A program made the position numbers and the translations under genes. A stretch of DNA of 64,000 bases from Gp1-AA122 sp036378535 (lineage in GTDB: Bacteria; Acidobacteriota; Terriglobia; Terriglobales; Acidobacteriaceae), in NCBI GenBank assembly GCA_036378535.1, contig DASUWH010000069.1, forward strand, positions 15,436-79,435, written 5' to 3'. Under the pieces are notes generated by a model. It saw only the letters and a list, made by a program, of their open reading frames with translations, was not told where the DNA came from and ran no database searches. Position 1 is the first letter of the stretch. Every line of letters begins with the position of its first letter. This document shows positions 41,750 through 49,956 of this stretch, one piece after another.

Positions 41750-41770
41750 AAGTCTACTTAGTCAATAGAC
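41750..41770. promoter_or_regulatory. Operator-like site upstream of the Rrf2 regulator operon
   Basis: AGTCTACTTAGTCAATAGAC plus the preceding A; the exact reverse complement of 38412-38432. Arms GTCTA and TAGAC give dyad symmetry, as expected for a dimeric Rrf2 regulator. It lies 22 bases before the regulator's ATG, where bound protein would block transcription or initiation. TTTATTGACACAC follows at 41771. Confidence 0.72.
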
Positions 41771-41948
41771 TTTATTGACACACAGGAGATTAGCACGACG
41801 CTTGCCAATCCGTGGTTCTGCTTCCGCCTCAATAAAGCCTTGCCTTACTTACACTTGCAGAATCGGCAAAGACGCTTGGGGATGTGGATATGCAGCCGTT
41901 TGCAATTCTTTCGAAATACACTGGTACGTGGGTGCTGTGAACGGGATT

Positions 41949-42752
41949 TCAGACCACGGTGGAGACGCCGCTGGTGGTGCCGGTTGCGGCACCGGCTCCG
42001 GTGTACCGCAGCAATTGAAGAGTGATGTTGTCCGGAGCTCCTCGTTGTTTCGCCAGATCGATCAGTTCGCGGCAGGCTTGTTCAGGTGTCTGGCTGGTCA
42101 CCGACTTCCGCAATTCCTCATCGTTGACCAGTCCCCAGAGCCCATCGGTACACAGCAGGAGGGTATCGCGGTTTTGTAGCGGCACCGGTTGCAGAGGAGT
42201 GTCCGGGCTAGGGTCGTCGCCGACCCCAAGCGCGGCCGTCAGAATGTGCCTCTGGGGGTGTGCTTCGGCGTCGCTGGGGCTGATTAATCCGGATTCGATC
42301 AGGCGGCCGACGTAGGAGTGATCGCGGGTCAGACGGGAAATCTTGCCGTCGCGCACCAGGTACAGGCGGCTGTCTCCGATGTGCGCAAAGTAAAGATAGG
42401 AGCGTGCAATACAAACCGCCGTGCAGGTCGTACCCATACCGAAAAGCTTCGGATGCTGGCGCGCATATTCGCGAATGCGCTCGTGCGCGGTTTTCATGCC
42501 ATTTACCAAAAGCGCCTGGGGTGTGCCGGTCTCATGGGCAAAAACGTCGCAGACCGTCTGCACGGCAATGTTGCTGGCTTCCTGCCCGCCGTCGTAGCCG
42601 CCCATTCCGTCGGCGATAATGGCCAGCGTGCCTTTCCGATCCGGATCCGCGGAGCTCTCCGGTTGCCAGTAGCCGGAAGAATCCTCGTTCCGTTCTCGCT
42701 GGCAGCCGACGTCGCTGAGTGTCGCGAATTCTATTTCGGATTGCTTTTGCAA
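41949..42752 (-). CDS. PP2C-type serine/threonine phosphatase
   Basis: A 267-residue PP2C phosphatase. Metal and phosphate sites are visible: RNEDSS, ADGMGGYDGG, FAHIGDSRLYLVRDG, CTDGLWGLV and GAPDNITLQL, spanning the domain. The C-terminal tail is Gly/Thr/Val-rich. Such phosphatases reverse Hanks-type kinase phosphorylation in bacteria; no partner kinase gene is adjacent. Translation appears to start at a TTG (42752); no better start lies nearby. It is separated from the Rrf2 operon by 220 bases and from the tRNA gene by 76. Confidence 0.92.
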   Translation of the reverse strand: MQKQSEIEFATLSDVGCQRERNEDSSGYWQPESSADPDRKGTLAIIADGMGGYDGGQEASNIAVQTVCDVFAHETGTPQALLVNGMKTAHERIREYARQHPKLFGMGTTCTAVCIARSYLYFAHIGDSRLYLVRDGKISRLTRDHSYVGRLIESGLISPSDAEAHPQRHILTAALGVGDDPSPDTPLQPVPLQNRDTLLLCTDGLWGLVNDEELRKSVTSQTPEQACRELIDLAKQRGAPDNITLQLLRYTGAGAATGTTSGVSTVV

Positions 42753-42828
42753 GATTTCAGGCTCACTTCACAGGCTGATAGCGTACCCGGTGCCTTCGCT
42801 ACCCCACTGACCAACCGACGCCAATGAA

Positions 42829-42904
42829 TGGTGAGCGCGGCAGGATTCGAACCTGCGACCCATGCCTTAAAAGGGCATTGCTCTACCAACTGAGCTACGC
42901 GCCC
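42829..42904 (-). tRNA. tRNA-Lys (anticodon TTT)
   Basis: On the minus strand a 76-base cloverleaf reads GGGCGCG (acceptor), TAGCTCAGTTGGTAGAGCA (D arm), the anticodon stem ATGCC/GGCAT with loop CTTTTAA, the T arm GCAGGTTCGAATCCTGC and CGCGCTC closing the acceptor (one G-T pair), then A and an encoded CCA. Anticodon TTT reads AAA/AAG lysine codons. Confidence 0.97.
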
Positions 42905-42956
42905 ACAGATTTATCAATCTAACATATAAGGCTCATTGCGAGCGTGGAAGGCGCGG

Positions 42957-44078
42957 CTACTTCATCTCTTGCGTGACGATGTGCACATCCACCGGCGGAG
43001 CGTCGCGAAGGAATTTATGGATCGCGGAAAGGTACAGATATTTTCTCCAGCCCTCCTGCGCCGAGCGTCCGAAAACCACCTGGGTAATGTGCTTTTCTCG
43101 AACCACCTTCGCCACCTCGGCGGCGACGCTGTTGCCCTGGACGCGAACGACTTTCGCCCCCAGGTTTTCGGCAAAGCTGAGATTCTGGCCCAAGCTGCGT
43201 TGATCTTCGGGACCTTCGTCGGTGCCGATATCGACGTAAATCACATAAAACTCGGCGTCGATGCGTTGTGCCATGCGGGCAGCGCGAGCGATCAGGTACT
43301 GCGCTGCGGGACTGGAACTGACGCACACCGCGATCCGCTCCCGAATGCCAAGGCTTTTGCCCAGGCCTTCGCGCTCCAGGTATGACTCCAGGCTGCGGTC
43401 GACCGCCTGGGTCACTTGCTGCAAGGCGAGCTCACGCAGCGCGATCAGGTTGCCCGGCCGGAAGAAATGTCCCAGGGCCTTCTCGGCCCGATCCAAGGGA
43501 TAGATATCGCCACGGCGCATGCGCGTCTGCAAAGCTTCCGGCGTCAAGTCGGCCAGGACAATTTCGTTCACCCGTTGGATGACCCAGTCGGGGACGGTTT
43601 CGCGCACGTGGATTCCCGTGATATTCAAGACCGTGGGCACCATACTCTCGATGTGCTGCACGTTCATAGTCGAGAGCACGTCGATGTGCGCATCCAGCAG
43701 AGCCATCACGTCTTCGTAGCGCTTGCTGTGCTTGCTGCCTTCAATGTTGGAATGCGCCAGCTCATCTACCAGCACAACCTGGGGCTCACGCGCCAGAATC
43801 GCCTCCACATCCATCTCTTCGAAGGAAGCGCCGCGGTACGAAATGGTGCGGCGGGGGACGGTCTCCAACTTTGCTGATAGCTCGGCGATCGATTTACGGC
43901 CGTGGGTTTCGACCATGCCGATAACCACGTCTTCGCCCCGGCTGCGACGGCGGATTCCCTCGCTCAGCATGTTGAAGGTTTTGCCGACACCGGGCGCATA
44001 TCCAAGAAAAAGCTTGAAGATCGCCTGCTTCTTTTGCGGCTCGGCTTCTTCCAGCCACTGCTCGGGTGTCTTCGGCAT
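42957..44078 (-). CDS. Kinase-less KdpD sensor protein (KdpD N-terminal domain plus Usp domain)
   Basis: A 373-residue protein equal to the cytoplasmic front half of KdpD. It has Walker A G26YAPGVGKT34, Walker B VVLVDELAHSN and the KdpD-specific AELSAKLETVPRRTISYRG and DVLSTMNVQHIESM segments, followed by a universal-stress-protein-like domain (about 245-373). The membrane helices, GAF and histidine kinase of full KdpD are absent and no kdpFABC or kdpE genes are near. In other bacteria the Usp part of KdpD binds c-di-AMP; such stand-alone modules may sense K+ or nucleotide state. The gene starts seven bases after the cation diffusion facilitator stop and is probably co-transcribed with it. 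Confidence 0.88.
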   Translation of the reverse strand: MPKTPEQWLEEAEPQKKQAIFKLFLGYAPGVGKTFNMLSEGIRRRSRGEDVVIGMVETHGRKSIAELSAKLETVPRRTISYRGASFEEMDVEAILAREPQVVLVDELAHSNIEGSKHSKRYEDVMALLDAHIDVLSTMNVQHIESMVPTVLNITGIHVRETVPDWVIQRVNEIVLADLTPEALQTRMRRGDIYPLDRAEKALGHFFRPGNLIALRELALQQVTQAVDRSLESYLEREGLGKSLGIRERIAVCVSSSPAAQYLIARAARMAQRIDAEFYVIYVDIGTDEGPEDQRSLGQNLSFAENLGAKVVRVQGNSVAAEVAKVVREKHITQVVFGRSAQEGWRKYLYLSAIHKFLRDAPPVDVHIVTQEMK

Positions 44079-44085
44079 CGTGCGC

Positions 44086-45516
44086 TTACCTTCGATTGTC
44101 CCCTTGCGGTTCGGGGTGAATCAGCACGCGGAACAGCTCCGGAGCCGCCTGCTTGAAGCGGATTTCCAGGTCGGTAATGATTTCGTGGACACGGGACAGA
44201 GGCAAATCATCCGGCATAGTGCAGTGGCAGGAAACATATAACCGGTCCCGCACGCGCTTGATCTCAACATCGTGGGTATCCAGAATTTCGGGGAATTCCC
44301 TCGCGATCTTCTTCAGCCGCTGCACCAGTTGGGGAGCGTCCACAGATGGATCGCCGGGTTCGATGGTGGCTGGTTCACTCTCGATATGCGTGAGAATGGT
44401 TGAGATTTCCGGGACCTCGTTCCGAATTTCGGCTTCGAGCACCGTCACCTGATCGTGTGCCTCCATCAGGCTGAGCCGTTCATCCAACTCCAGGTGCTGC
44501 TCCACATGCAAGCGTCCGTTCAGGTCCTGAACACTGACATCGTGCACGTTGAAGTTATACCGTGTCGCTACGGCGCGAATGCGGTCAAAAATATTTTCCT
44601 CGCGGAACGGCCTGGGAATGGAATGGACGACCACGTCGGCCTCGGGAAGCACCTTGTGAACCGCAGCGCTGACCGCGTCGGCCATCTGCTCGGATCTTTG
44701 GAAAGTCACATTTCGCGCCAGGCCGACGGATAAATCCGCGAAAAACCGGTTCCCAGCCCGGCGGATCCGCACCCGGTCCACCTCCAACACGCCGCGAACA
44801 CCGGAGACGGCGTCGATAATCTGCGAGCGCACTCCCGACGGCGCGGCGTCCAGCAAGGCATCGATGGTTTTTGTGGCCAGCCGCCAGCTTACGTAAACGA
44901 CAACCCCGGCCACGAAGAGCGCGGCGACTGGGTCGGCATCGCGCAACCAGGAGACGCCATAGCGGCGTCCCAATTCGACCAGCAACAACCCCAGTACCAC
45001 AACCCCACTTGACCAGATATCCGTGGAGAAGTGCAGAGCATCGGCTTCCAAGGCCTGGCTGTCATACTTGACCGCAATTTTCCCCAGCGCGCGTGAACGC
45101 CAGAAATCGACTCCCATAGAAAGAAACAGCACCGCGAAGGCCGCAATGCTGGGCTCGATTTCTATGTGGCGGTAAAAGATTCGCTTGATGGCTTCGTAGA
45201 TGATCCAGGCGCAGGTTAGCAGAAGCAGTCCAGTTTCGATAAAGGCGGAGAAGTTCTCGACTTTGCCATGACCATACTGATGGTCGGCATCAGCAGGCTT
45301 ATCGGAGACCCGTACCGAAAAGAAAGTAATGATAGCGGCGATCAAATCAAGCCCGGAGTGCGCAGCCTCGGAAAGAATACCCAGGCTTCCGGTGGTAATC
45401 CCCACAATGATCTTGAGAGCGGTAATGGCGAGCGCCGCCAGGACCGAGTTCCCCGCTACGCTGCGTTTCTCGGCACGCATGGACTCAGAACTGAATGCAA
45501 CCGGCGATTCGGCCAT
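44086..45516 (-). CDS. Cation diffusion facilitator with extended C-terminal domains
   Basis: A 476-residue CDF transporter. Six helices carry the metal sites HSGLD (helix 2) and HFSTD (helix 5), with GHGKVENFSAF between. After about residue 225 it continues far beyond the usual single C-terminal domain: three successive segments look like ZT-dimer (ferredoxin-like) modules, about 240-315, 325-390 and 400-470, the second with HDVSVQDLNGRLHVEQHLEL and the third with HDVEIKRVRDRLYVSCHCTMP. CDFs export divalent metals in exchange for protons. The ATG at 45516 is a reasonable start; a GTG at 45576 would add 20 residues. It shares an operon with the KdpD-like sensor. Confidence 0.88.
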   Translation of the reverse strand: MAESPVAFSSESMRAEKRSVAGNSVLAALAITALKIIVGITTGSLGILSEAAHSGLDLIAAIITFFSVRVSDKPADADHQYGHGKVENFSAFIETGLLLLTCAWIIYEAIKRIFYRHIEIEPSIAAFAVLFLSMGVDFWRSRALGKIAVKYDSQALEADALHFSTDIWSSGVVVLGLLLVELGRRYGVSWLRDADPVAALFVAGVVVYVSWRLATKTIDALLDAAPSGVRSQIIDAVSGVRGVLEVDRVRIRRAGNRFFADLSVGLARNVTFQRSEQMADAVSAAVHKVLPEADVVVHSIPRPFREENIFDRIRAVATRYNFNVHDVSVQDLNGRLHVEQHLELDERLSLMEAHDQVTVLEAEIRNEVPEISTILTHIESEPATIEPGDPSVDAPQLVQRLKKIAREFPEILDTHDVEIKRVRDRLYVSCHCTMPDDLPLSRVHEIITDLEIRFKQAAPELFRVLIHPEPQGDNRR

Positions 45517-45638
45517 GGGGGAATTATCGCTGCTCTGTCGAGCTTCCGCCAGCTTTGCTGCTTTGACACGGTTCACAGCATTGCAGAGGACCCTGTGCTA
45601 GGATGTGAAGTCCCCTACACTTCAGGAGGCTTTTCCGA

Positions 45639-46796
45639 ATGCGCATCCGCCACTTCGCTCTAGTCCTGCTCGCTTCAGTTGCCATGGGACAGGCTGCTCC
45701 TAATTCCACGACTCCACCTTCGGGGCCGGCTCCTGAAAAGGCGACCGCGGGAGCGAACAGCGAATCCAGCGTGCCACCGGATGCCGCCGTAATTACGGTC
45801 CCTGGCGTCTGCGATACTCCTGCCGCCAGCGCGAAGGCAGCGACGGCCAGTACAGGTAAACAGGATTGCAAAACGGTCATTACCCGAGCCCAATTCGAAG
45901 CACTTGCCAATGCCTTGCAGCCCAACATGAATATGCAGATCAAACGCAGGCTGGCCGACGTTTATCCTCGCATGCTGGTGATGGCACAGGAGGCGCGTAA
46001 GCGCGGGCTGGAAAACGATCCCCAATTCAAAGAAGTCGTAAAGTTCAACCGGCTGCAGATTCTCTCCCAGGAACTCGGCCGCCATATAAAAGAACAGGCC
46101 GACAAAGTTCCCGACGCGGACATCGAGAAGTACTATAACGACAACAAGGCAGCTTTCGAGCAGGCCACCTTGCTTCGCTTATTCATGCCCAAGGAAAAGC
46201 AGCAGCCTCCGGCCAAGGCCGACGTGAGCGCCAAGGAGGAAACTGAGGAAGATGCTGCCAAGGCGTCGCCGACACAAAAAGCCGATGAAGAGGCGATGAA
46301 GAAAAAGGCGGACGAGATCCAGAAGCGTGCCGCCGCCGGCGAAGATTTTGAAAAGCTCCAAAAAGAGGCCTACGATGCTGCCGGTATATCCGGTTCGCCT
46401 GCTCCCACCAACATTGGCAAGCTGACCCGCAGCCAAGTCCCTGTGGACCAGCGCAGCGTGCTGGATCTGAAGGCCGGCGAGGTCTCCCCGCTGTTCACCG
46501 AGGCCAACGGGTATTACGTCTACAAAGTGCTAGCGAAGGAAACCAAACCTTTGGATGAGGCTCGAGACGAAATTCGAACCCAGCTTGCCCAGCAGCGCCT
46601 GCAAGACGCAATGACAAAATATCAGCAGGAAAGTAAAGCAACTCTAAACGAAGCTTATTTCGGACCCGCTGGACAGCAGATGCCGCCTCGAGGCGGTCCG
46701 CAGGGCATGCTGCCCCCGGGAGCAAGACCGCAGCAGCCTCCAGCTCCGCAGGGGAATGCCGCCAAGCCCACATCACCCGAGCCGCCCCAGAAGTAG
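45639..46796 (+). CDS. Exported PpiC/SurA-type peptidyl-prolyl isomerase
   Basis: A 385-residue exported protein with signal peptide MRIRHFALVLLASVAMGQA. An N-terminal helical chaperone-like part (ITRAQFEALANALQPNMNMQIKRRLADVYPRMLVMAQEARKRGL) is followed by a parvulin-like segment in which the usual sequence is interrupted by an Ala/Lys/Glu-rich insertion (about 188-225), then LQKEAYDAAGISGS..NIGKLTRSQVP and VSPLFTEANGYYVYKVLAKE. The C-terminus is Pro/Gln/Gly-rich. Such proteins fold outer-membrane proteins in the periplasm; catalytic competence is uncertain. AGGAGG upstream fixes the start. The epimerase follows after four bases. Confidence 0.85.
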   Translation: MRIRHFALVLLASVAMGQAAPNSTTPPSGPAPEKATAGANSESSVPPDAAVITVPGVCDTPAASAKAATASTGKQDCKTVITRAQFEALANALQPNMNMQIKRRLADVYPRMLVMAQEARKRGLENDPQFKEVVKFNRLQILSQELGRHIKEQADKVPDADIEKYYNDNKAAFEQATLLRLFMPKEKQQPPAKADVSAKEETEEDAAKASPTQKADEEAMKKKADEIQKRAAAGEDFEKLQKEAYDAAGISGSPAPTNIGKLTRSQVPVDQRSVLDLKAGEVSPLFTEANGYYVYKVLAKETKPLDEARDEIRTQLAQQRLQDAMTKYQQESKATLNEAYFGPAGQQMPPRGGPQGMLPPGARPQQPPAPQGNAAKPTSPEPPQK

Positions 46797-46800
46797 TCAG

Positions 46801-47886
46801 ATGGATATCGAACGACCAACCGTAGTCGTGACCGGAGTCTCCGGTAACCTGGGCCTGCACTTGCTTCCCAAGCTGGGCGGCTTCTCCGTGGTTGGGATTG
46901 ACATCTCGCCTCCCAAGACGGAGCGTTCGTTGCGCTTCGTGCGCATGGATCTCGGTCGCGAGGAGTCCTGTCGCGAGCTTTACCACCTCCTGCGCGAAAC
47001 CCGCGCGGTTGCCGTCGTCCACCTTGCTTTCGTGCTGGATCAGGTGCGGATGGGAGTCCTTGATCTGGACCGAATGTGGCAGATCAACGTCGCTGGTACA
47101 GCCCGCGTCATGGAAGCTGTAACCGAGGCTAATCGCGACGGGGTGACGGTAGAGAAGTTCGTTTTTCTCAGCAGCGTTTCTGCATATGGGCCGAGCCCGG
47201 CAGGGCCGCTCTCGGAAGATTCTCCCCTGGGCGCTCACACCTATCCCTATGGCATGCACAAAAAGGAATGTGATGAAGTTGTGCAGCAGCGCGCGCCCTC
47301 GCAGCGCGGTTGCAGCGTCTACATTCTGCGGCCGCACATCTTCGCCGGACGTGACGTCGAGAATTACCTGGTTGGAATTTTTCGCGGCACCCCGAACGGT
47401 CCCAGCAAACGTGCGGCGAAACTGCGCGCTCAAGGCCGGCGCCTGCCCTGCGTACTTCCCTGGGGTCAGCGTTATTTAGATAACCGCGTGCAGTATGTGC
47501 ACATCGACGATGTGTCCAGGTTAATCTCCCACATTCTCCGCCGCGAGCCCGAAGCGCGGCGCGTAACCATTCTGAACGTTGCCGGACGCGGCGACCCGTT
47601 GACGATTGCGCAGTGTGTGGAAATGTCGAACTCCAAGCTGATTAGGGTTCCCGGACGCTGGGCCAGCCGCCTTCTTCTGAAGTACGCCTGGAAACGCGGC
47701 CTCTCCGCCATCCCGCCCGAAATCGAACCCTACATGAACGGCGAGTGCATTATGAACACCGAACGCCTGCGCGGATTTCTGGGACAGGATTACCCAGAGG
47801 TCATTCAATACACCGTTGCCGACGCCTTCGCCGAAAGCGTGGAGCCGGTTACGTCACTCGCTATGTCTCGTTCGGTCGCAACCTAG
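46801..47886 (+). CDS. NAD-dependent epimerase/dehydratase (extended SDR)
   Basis: A 361-residue extended short-chain dehydrogenase. The cofactor motif is VVVTGVSGNLGLHLL (variant TGxxGxxG), with catalytic Tyr and Lys in YPYGMHKKE, preceded by FLSSVSAYGPSPAGP. It resembles sugar-nucleotide epimerases of the GalE/WcaG kind acting on envelope sugars, but the substrate-binding region (FRGTPNGPSKRAAKLRAQGRRLP) is not diagnostic. The ATG at 46801 lies four bases after the PPIase stop, so the two are translationally linked. The C-terminal MSRSVAT is short. Confidence 0.88.
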   Translation: MDIERPTVVVTGVSGNLGLHLLPKLGGFSVVGIDISPPKTERSLRFVRMDLGREESCRELYHLLRETRAVAVVHLAFVLDQVRMGVLDLDRMWQINVAGTARVMEAVTEANRDGVTVEKFVFLSSVSAYGPSPAGPLSEDSPLGAHTYPYGMHKKECDEVVQQRAPSQRGCSVYILRPHIFAGRDVENYLVGIFRGTPNGPSKRAAKLRAQGRRLPCVLPWGQRYLDNRVQYVHIDDVSRLISHILRREPEARRVTILNVAGRGDPLTIAQCVEMSNSKLIRVPGRWASRLLLKYAWKRGLSAIPPEIEPYMNGECIMNTERLRGFLGQDYPEVIQYTVADAFAESVEPVTSLAMSRSVAT

Positions 47887-47968
47887 GAAGCCTCCGATTA
47901 GGTGCATTTCTGTCATCCCGGGGGCAACGGAATCCCCGCTTTTAAGCCAGTGATTGAGAGCGGATGCA

Positions 47969-48052
47969 GCCGCCGAAGGCGGCGGAACTCATTAGCCCCG
48001 GGCGTAAGCCCCGGGGTTGGAGCGCCCGTGGGACGAAAAGCCCCGTCGGGGC
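47969..48052. repeat. Cluster of three hairpins with CATTAGCCC element, between convergent genes
   Basis: GCCGCC-GAA-GGCGGC (47969-47983), then CTCATTAGCCCC, then GCCCCGGGC-GTAA-GCCCCGGGG (47995-48016), then GCCCC-GTC-GGGGC (48040-48052). The upstream copy TCATCCCGGGGGCAACGG at 47914 recalls the TCATCCCGA core. It separates the convergent epimerase and ubiE genes and probably ends both transcripts. Confidence 0.7.
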
Positions 48053-48064
48053 GCCACTGCAGCC

Positions 48065-48820
48065 TTACATAACCCCGCGATACAACCCCGCAATCCCGAA
48101 CGTATATGGGGTCCAACTCGCAGTTCTAAAACCGCAGGACTTCATGCGCTGGCACATCACTTCCGGCTCAGGAAACCTCTCCACGGACGCGGGCAGATAG
48201 GCATACGGTCCCTTCACGCCGGAAATGAGAGTCCCAACCCTGGGCAGTACGTGCCGAAAATAGACTCGATATCCTTTCCCAATTATTCCTTTCGGCTCCC
48301 CGAAATCAAGGATGCCGCACTCTCCGCCCGGCTTCAGCACGCGTGTTATCTCTCGCAATCCGGCGTCGTAATCCGCCAGGTTTCGGAACCCGAATGCCGA
48401 TGTGACCAGATCAAACGAGCCGTCGGAAAAAGGGAGACGAAGCGCATCCGCCTCGATCCAGCGCAGACGCATTCCTACAGATTTCACTCCCGCGCGCTGC
48501 AGCATCGCATGGGAGAAATCCGCGCCTAAAATTTCAATCGGCGTTCGTCCCGCTTGTCGTCGCAGAGCAAACGCCATATCGCCCGTCCCGCAACACAGAT
48601 CCAACACGCGCGCATCGCTTCGATTCAGGATATGGGAAAAAGATCGTGCCGCACGCCGCCACCACAGTCGGTCAATATTGAACGAGAGCACATGATTCAG
48701 CAGGTCGTATCGTGGTGCAATCGAGGTGAACATCTCGCGCACTGCCGCAGCGGCGCTCTGCGTATCACGCGCCCCCTCGGGTGCGGCTCCGGTGACAGTA
48801 TTCTTGCCTGAATCGCTCAA
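48065..48820 (-). CDS. ubiE: Demethylmenaquinone/ubiquinone C-methyltransferase
   Basis: A 251-residue SAM-dependent methyltransferase: opening AAAVREMFTSIAPRYDLLNHVLSFNIDRLWWRR, motif I VLDLCCGTGDMAFAL, and DLVTSAFGFRNLADYDAGLREITRVLKPGG, followed by RYFRHVLPRVGTLISG-like ends, all typical of UbiE/MenG. It adds the ring methyl in quinone biosynthesis; with the bc-type complex here using a quinol, menaquinone is likely. The start is a TTG whose last base joins the aroB stop codon (TTGA at 48817-48820), so it is translationally coupled to aroB. Confidence 0.95.
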   Translation of the reverse strand: MSDSGKNTVTGAAPEGARDTQSAAAAVREMFTSIAPRYDLLNHVLSFNIDRLWWRRAARSFSHILNRSDARVLDLCCGTGDMAFALRRQAGRTPIEILGADFSHAMLQRAGVKSVGMRLRWIEADALRLPFSDGSFDLVTSAFGFRNLADYDAGLREITRVLKPGGECGILDFGEPKGIIGKGYRVYFRHVLPRVGTLISGVKGPYAYLPASVERFPEPEVMCQRMKSCGFRTASWTPYTFGIAGLYRGVM

Positions 48821-49911
48821 CGCGAGAGGACCTGCAATTGCCTGATGGCTTCCAGCACGACGGCTTCGGGTACGTCGTTGACTACTTCAACTTTGCCGAT
48901 TTCGCGCGGCAAGATGAAGTGCACTACCCCGTTCCTGGTTTTTTTGTCGGATTGCAAGGCGCGCAGAATCGTTTTTGGGTTGGCCGTGACCCGAGGCAGC
49001 GATCCCAGCGCCACGGTCGCGCTGCTGATGCGTTGTGCCGTCGGCCTGTCCGTTTTCTTGATGGCAGCAGCGATGACAGAAGCCGCCACCATGCCCCATG
49101 CCACGGCCTCACCGTGTAAGAAACGGCTGTAATGCGTCGCCGATTCCAGCGCGTGGCCTATGGTGTGCCCAAAGTTGAGGACGCGACGCAATCCGCTCTC
49201 CCGCTCATCGGCCATGACAACCCCCGCCTTCAGCCTAACGCTCTCCGTAATCAAGAACTCCAGCTCAGCGGGATCACGGGCCAGAATCTTGTCGCGGTTT
49301 GATTCCATGCGCGAGAACAATTCGGGTTTCCCGATCACACCGCATTTCAAAGCTTCATACAATCCGGATCGAAACTCGCGTTCCGGAAGCGTGGAGAGCA
49401 CTTGGGGGTCGATGAGCACGAGGGCGGGCTGATGAAAGGTACCGACAAGATTCTTCCCCGCCTTGAGATTTACACCGGTTTTGCCGCCGACCGAAGCGTC
49501 GACCTGCGCCACTACGGTTGTCGGCACCTGCACAACATCCACGCCGCGCATGTACACGGATGCGAGGAACCCGGCTACATCGCCGACTACTCCGCCGCCG
49601 AACGCGACAACCACTGCATTGCGGTCGGCCCCCGCGCGGGTAAGCTTCTCGGCGAGAGCCTCGACCGTAGCCGCAGTCTTGTAGCGCTCGCCATCGGGCA
49701 TAACCACGAAGCGCGCATCCCAGTCTGCCGAAGCCAGTGCGGCCGCCAGTTGGCGTCCCCACTTGCGGCGGACGCTCGCCACCGTAACCACGAAACATCG
49801 TTTCCGATCGGGAAAAACTTCGCGCAACAGCTCGCCAGCCCGGGGGAACAACCCGTTTTCAATAACGGCCTCGTAGGGTCGTGGCTGGACGGCAACAGTG
49901 ATTCGCGTCAT
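48817..49911 (-). CDS. aroB: 3-dehydroquinate synthase
   Basis: A 364-residue AroB. NAD-binding GDGERYKT and AFGGGVVGDVAGFLASVYMRGVDVVQVPTTVVAQVDASVGGKTGVNL are diagnostic, with the metal ligands in the LNFGHTIGHALE and FLHGEAVAWGM elements. It converts DAHP to 3-dehydroquinate, the second step of the shikimate pathway, and thus feeds aromatic amino acids and quinones; the coupled ubiE downstream acts at the other end of the quinone pathway. GGGAG precedes the ATG. Confidence 0.97.
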   Translation of the reverse strand: MTRITVAVQPRPYEAVIENGLFPRAGELLREVFPDRKRCFVVTVASVRRKWGRQLAAALASADWDARFVVMPDGERYKTAATVEALAEKLTRAGADRNAVVVAFGGGVVGDVAGFLASVYMRGVDVVQVPTTVVAQVDASVGGKTGVNLKAGKNLVGTFHQPALVLIDPQVLSTLPEREFRSGLYEALKCGVIGKPELFSRMESNRDKILARDPAELEFLITESVRLKAGVVMADERESGLRRVLNFGHTIGHALESATHYSRFLHGEAVAWGMVAASVIAAAIKKTDRPTAQRISSATVALGSLPRVTANPKTILRALQSDKKTRNGVVHFILPREIGKVEVVNDVPEAVVLEAIRQLQVLSR

Positions 49912-49956
49912 GCGCTCCCATGATAAAGATTCGCCGCAACCGACACAAAGGCGCTT

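Noticed and set aside
42829..42904. tRNA gene as the attachment site of an integrated element.
   Set aside because: No integrase, no repeated tRNA 3' end and no foreign-looking genes on either side.
42957..44078. A complete Kdp potassium system.
   Set aside because: No kdpFABC, kdpE or histidine kinase domain is present; only the sensor half exists.
47880..48064. Insertion-sequence remnant between the epimerase and ubiE, because of dense inverted repeats.
   Set aside because: No transposase frame, no target duplication; the hairpins match a pattern at 17434 and suit a terminator region between convergent genes.
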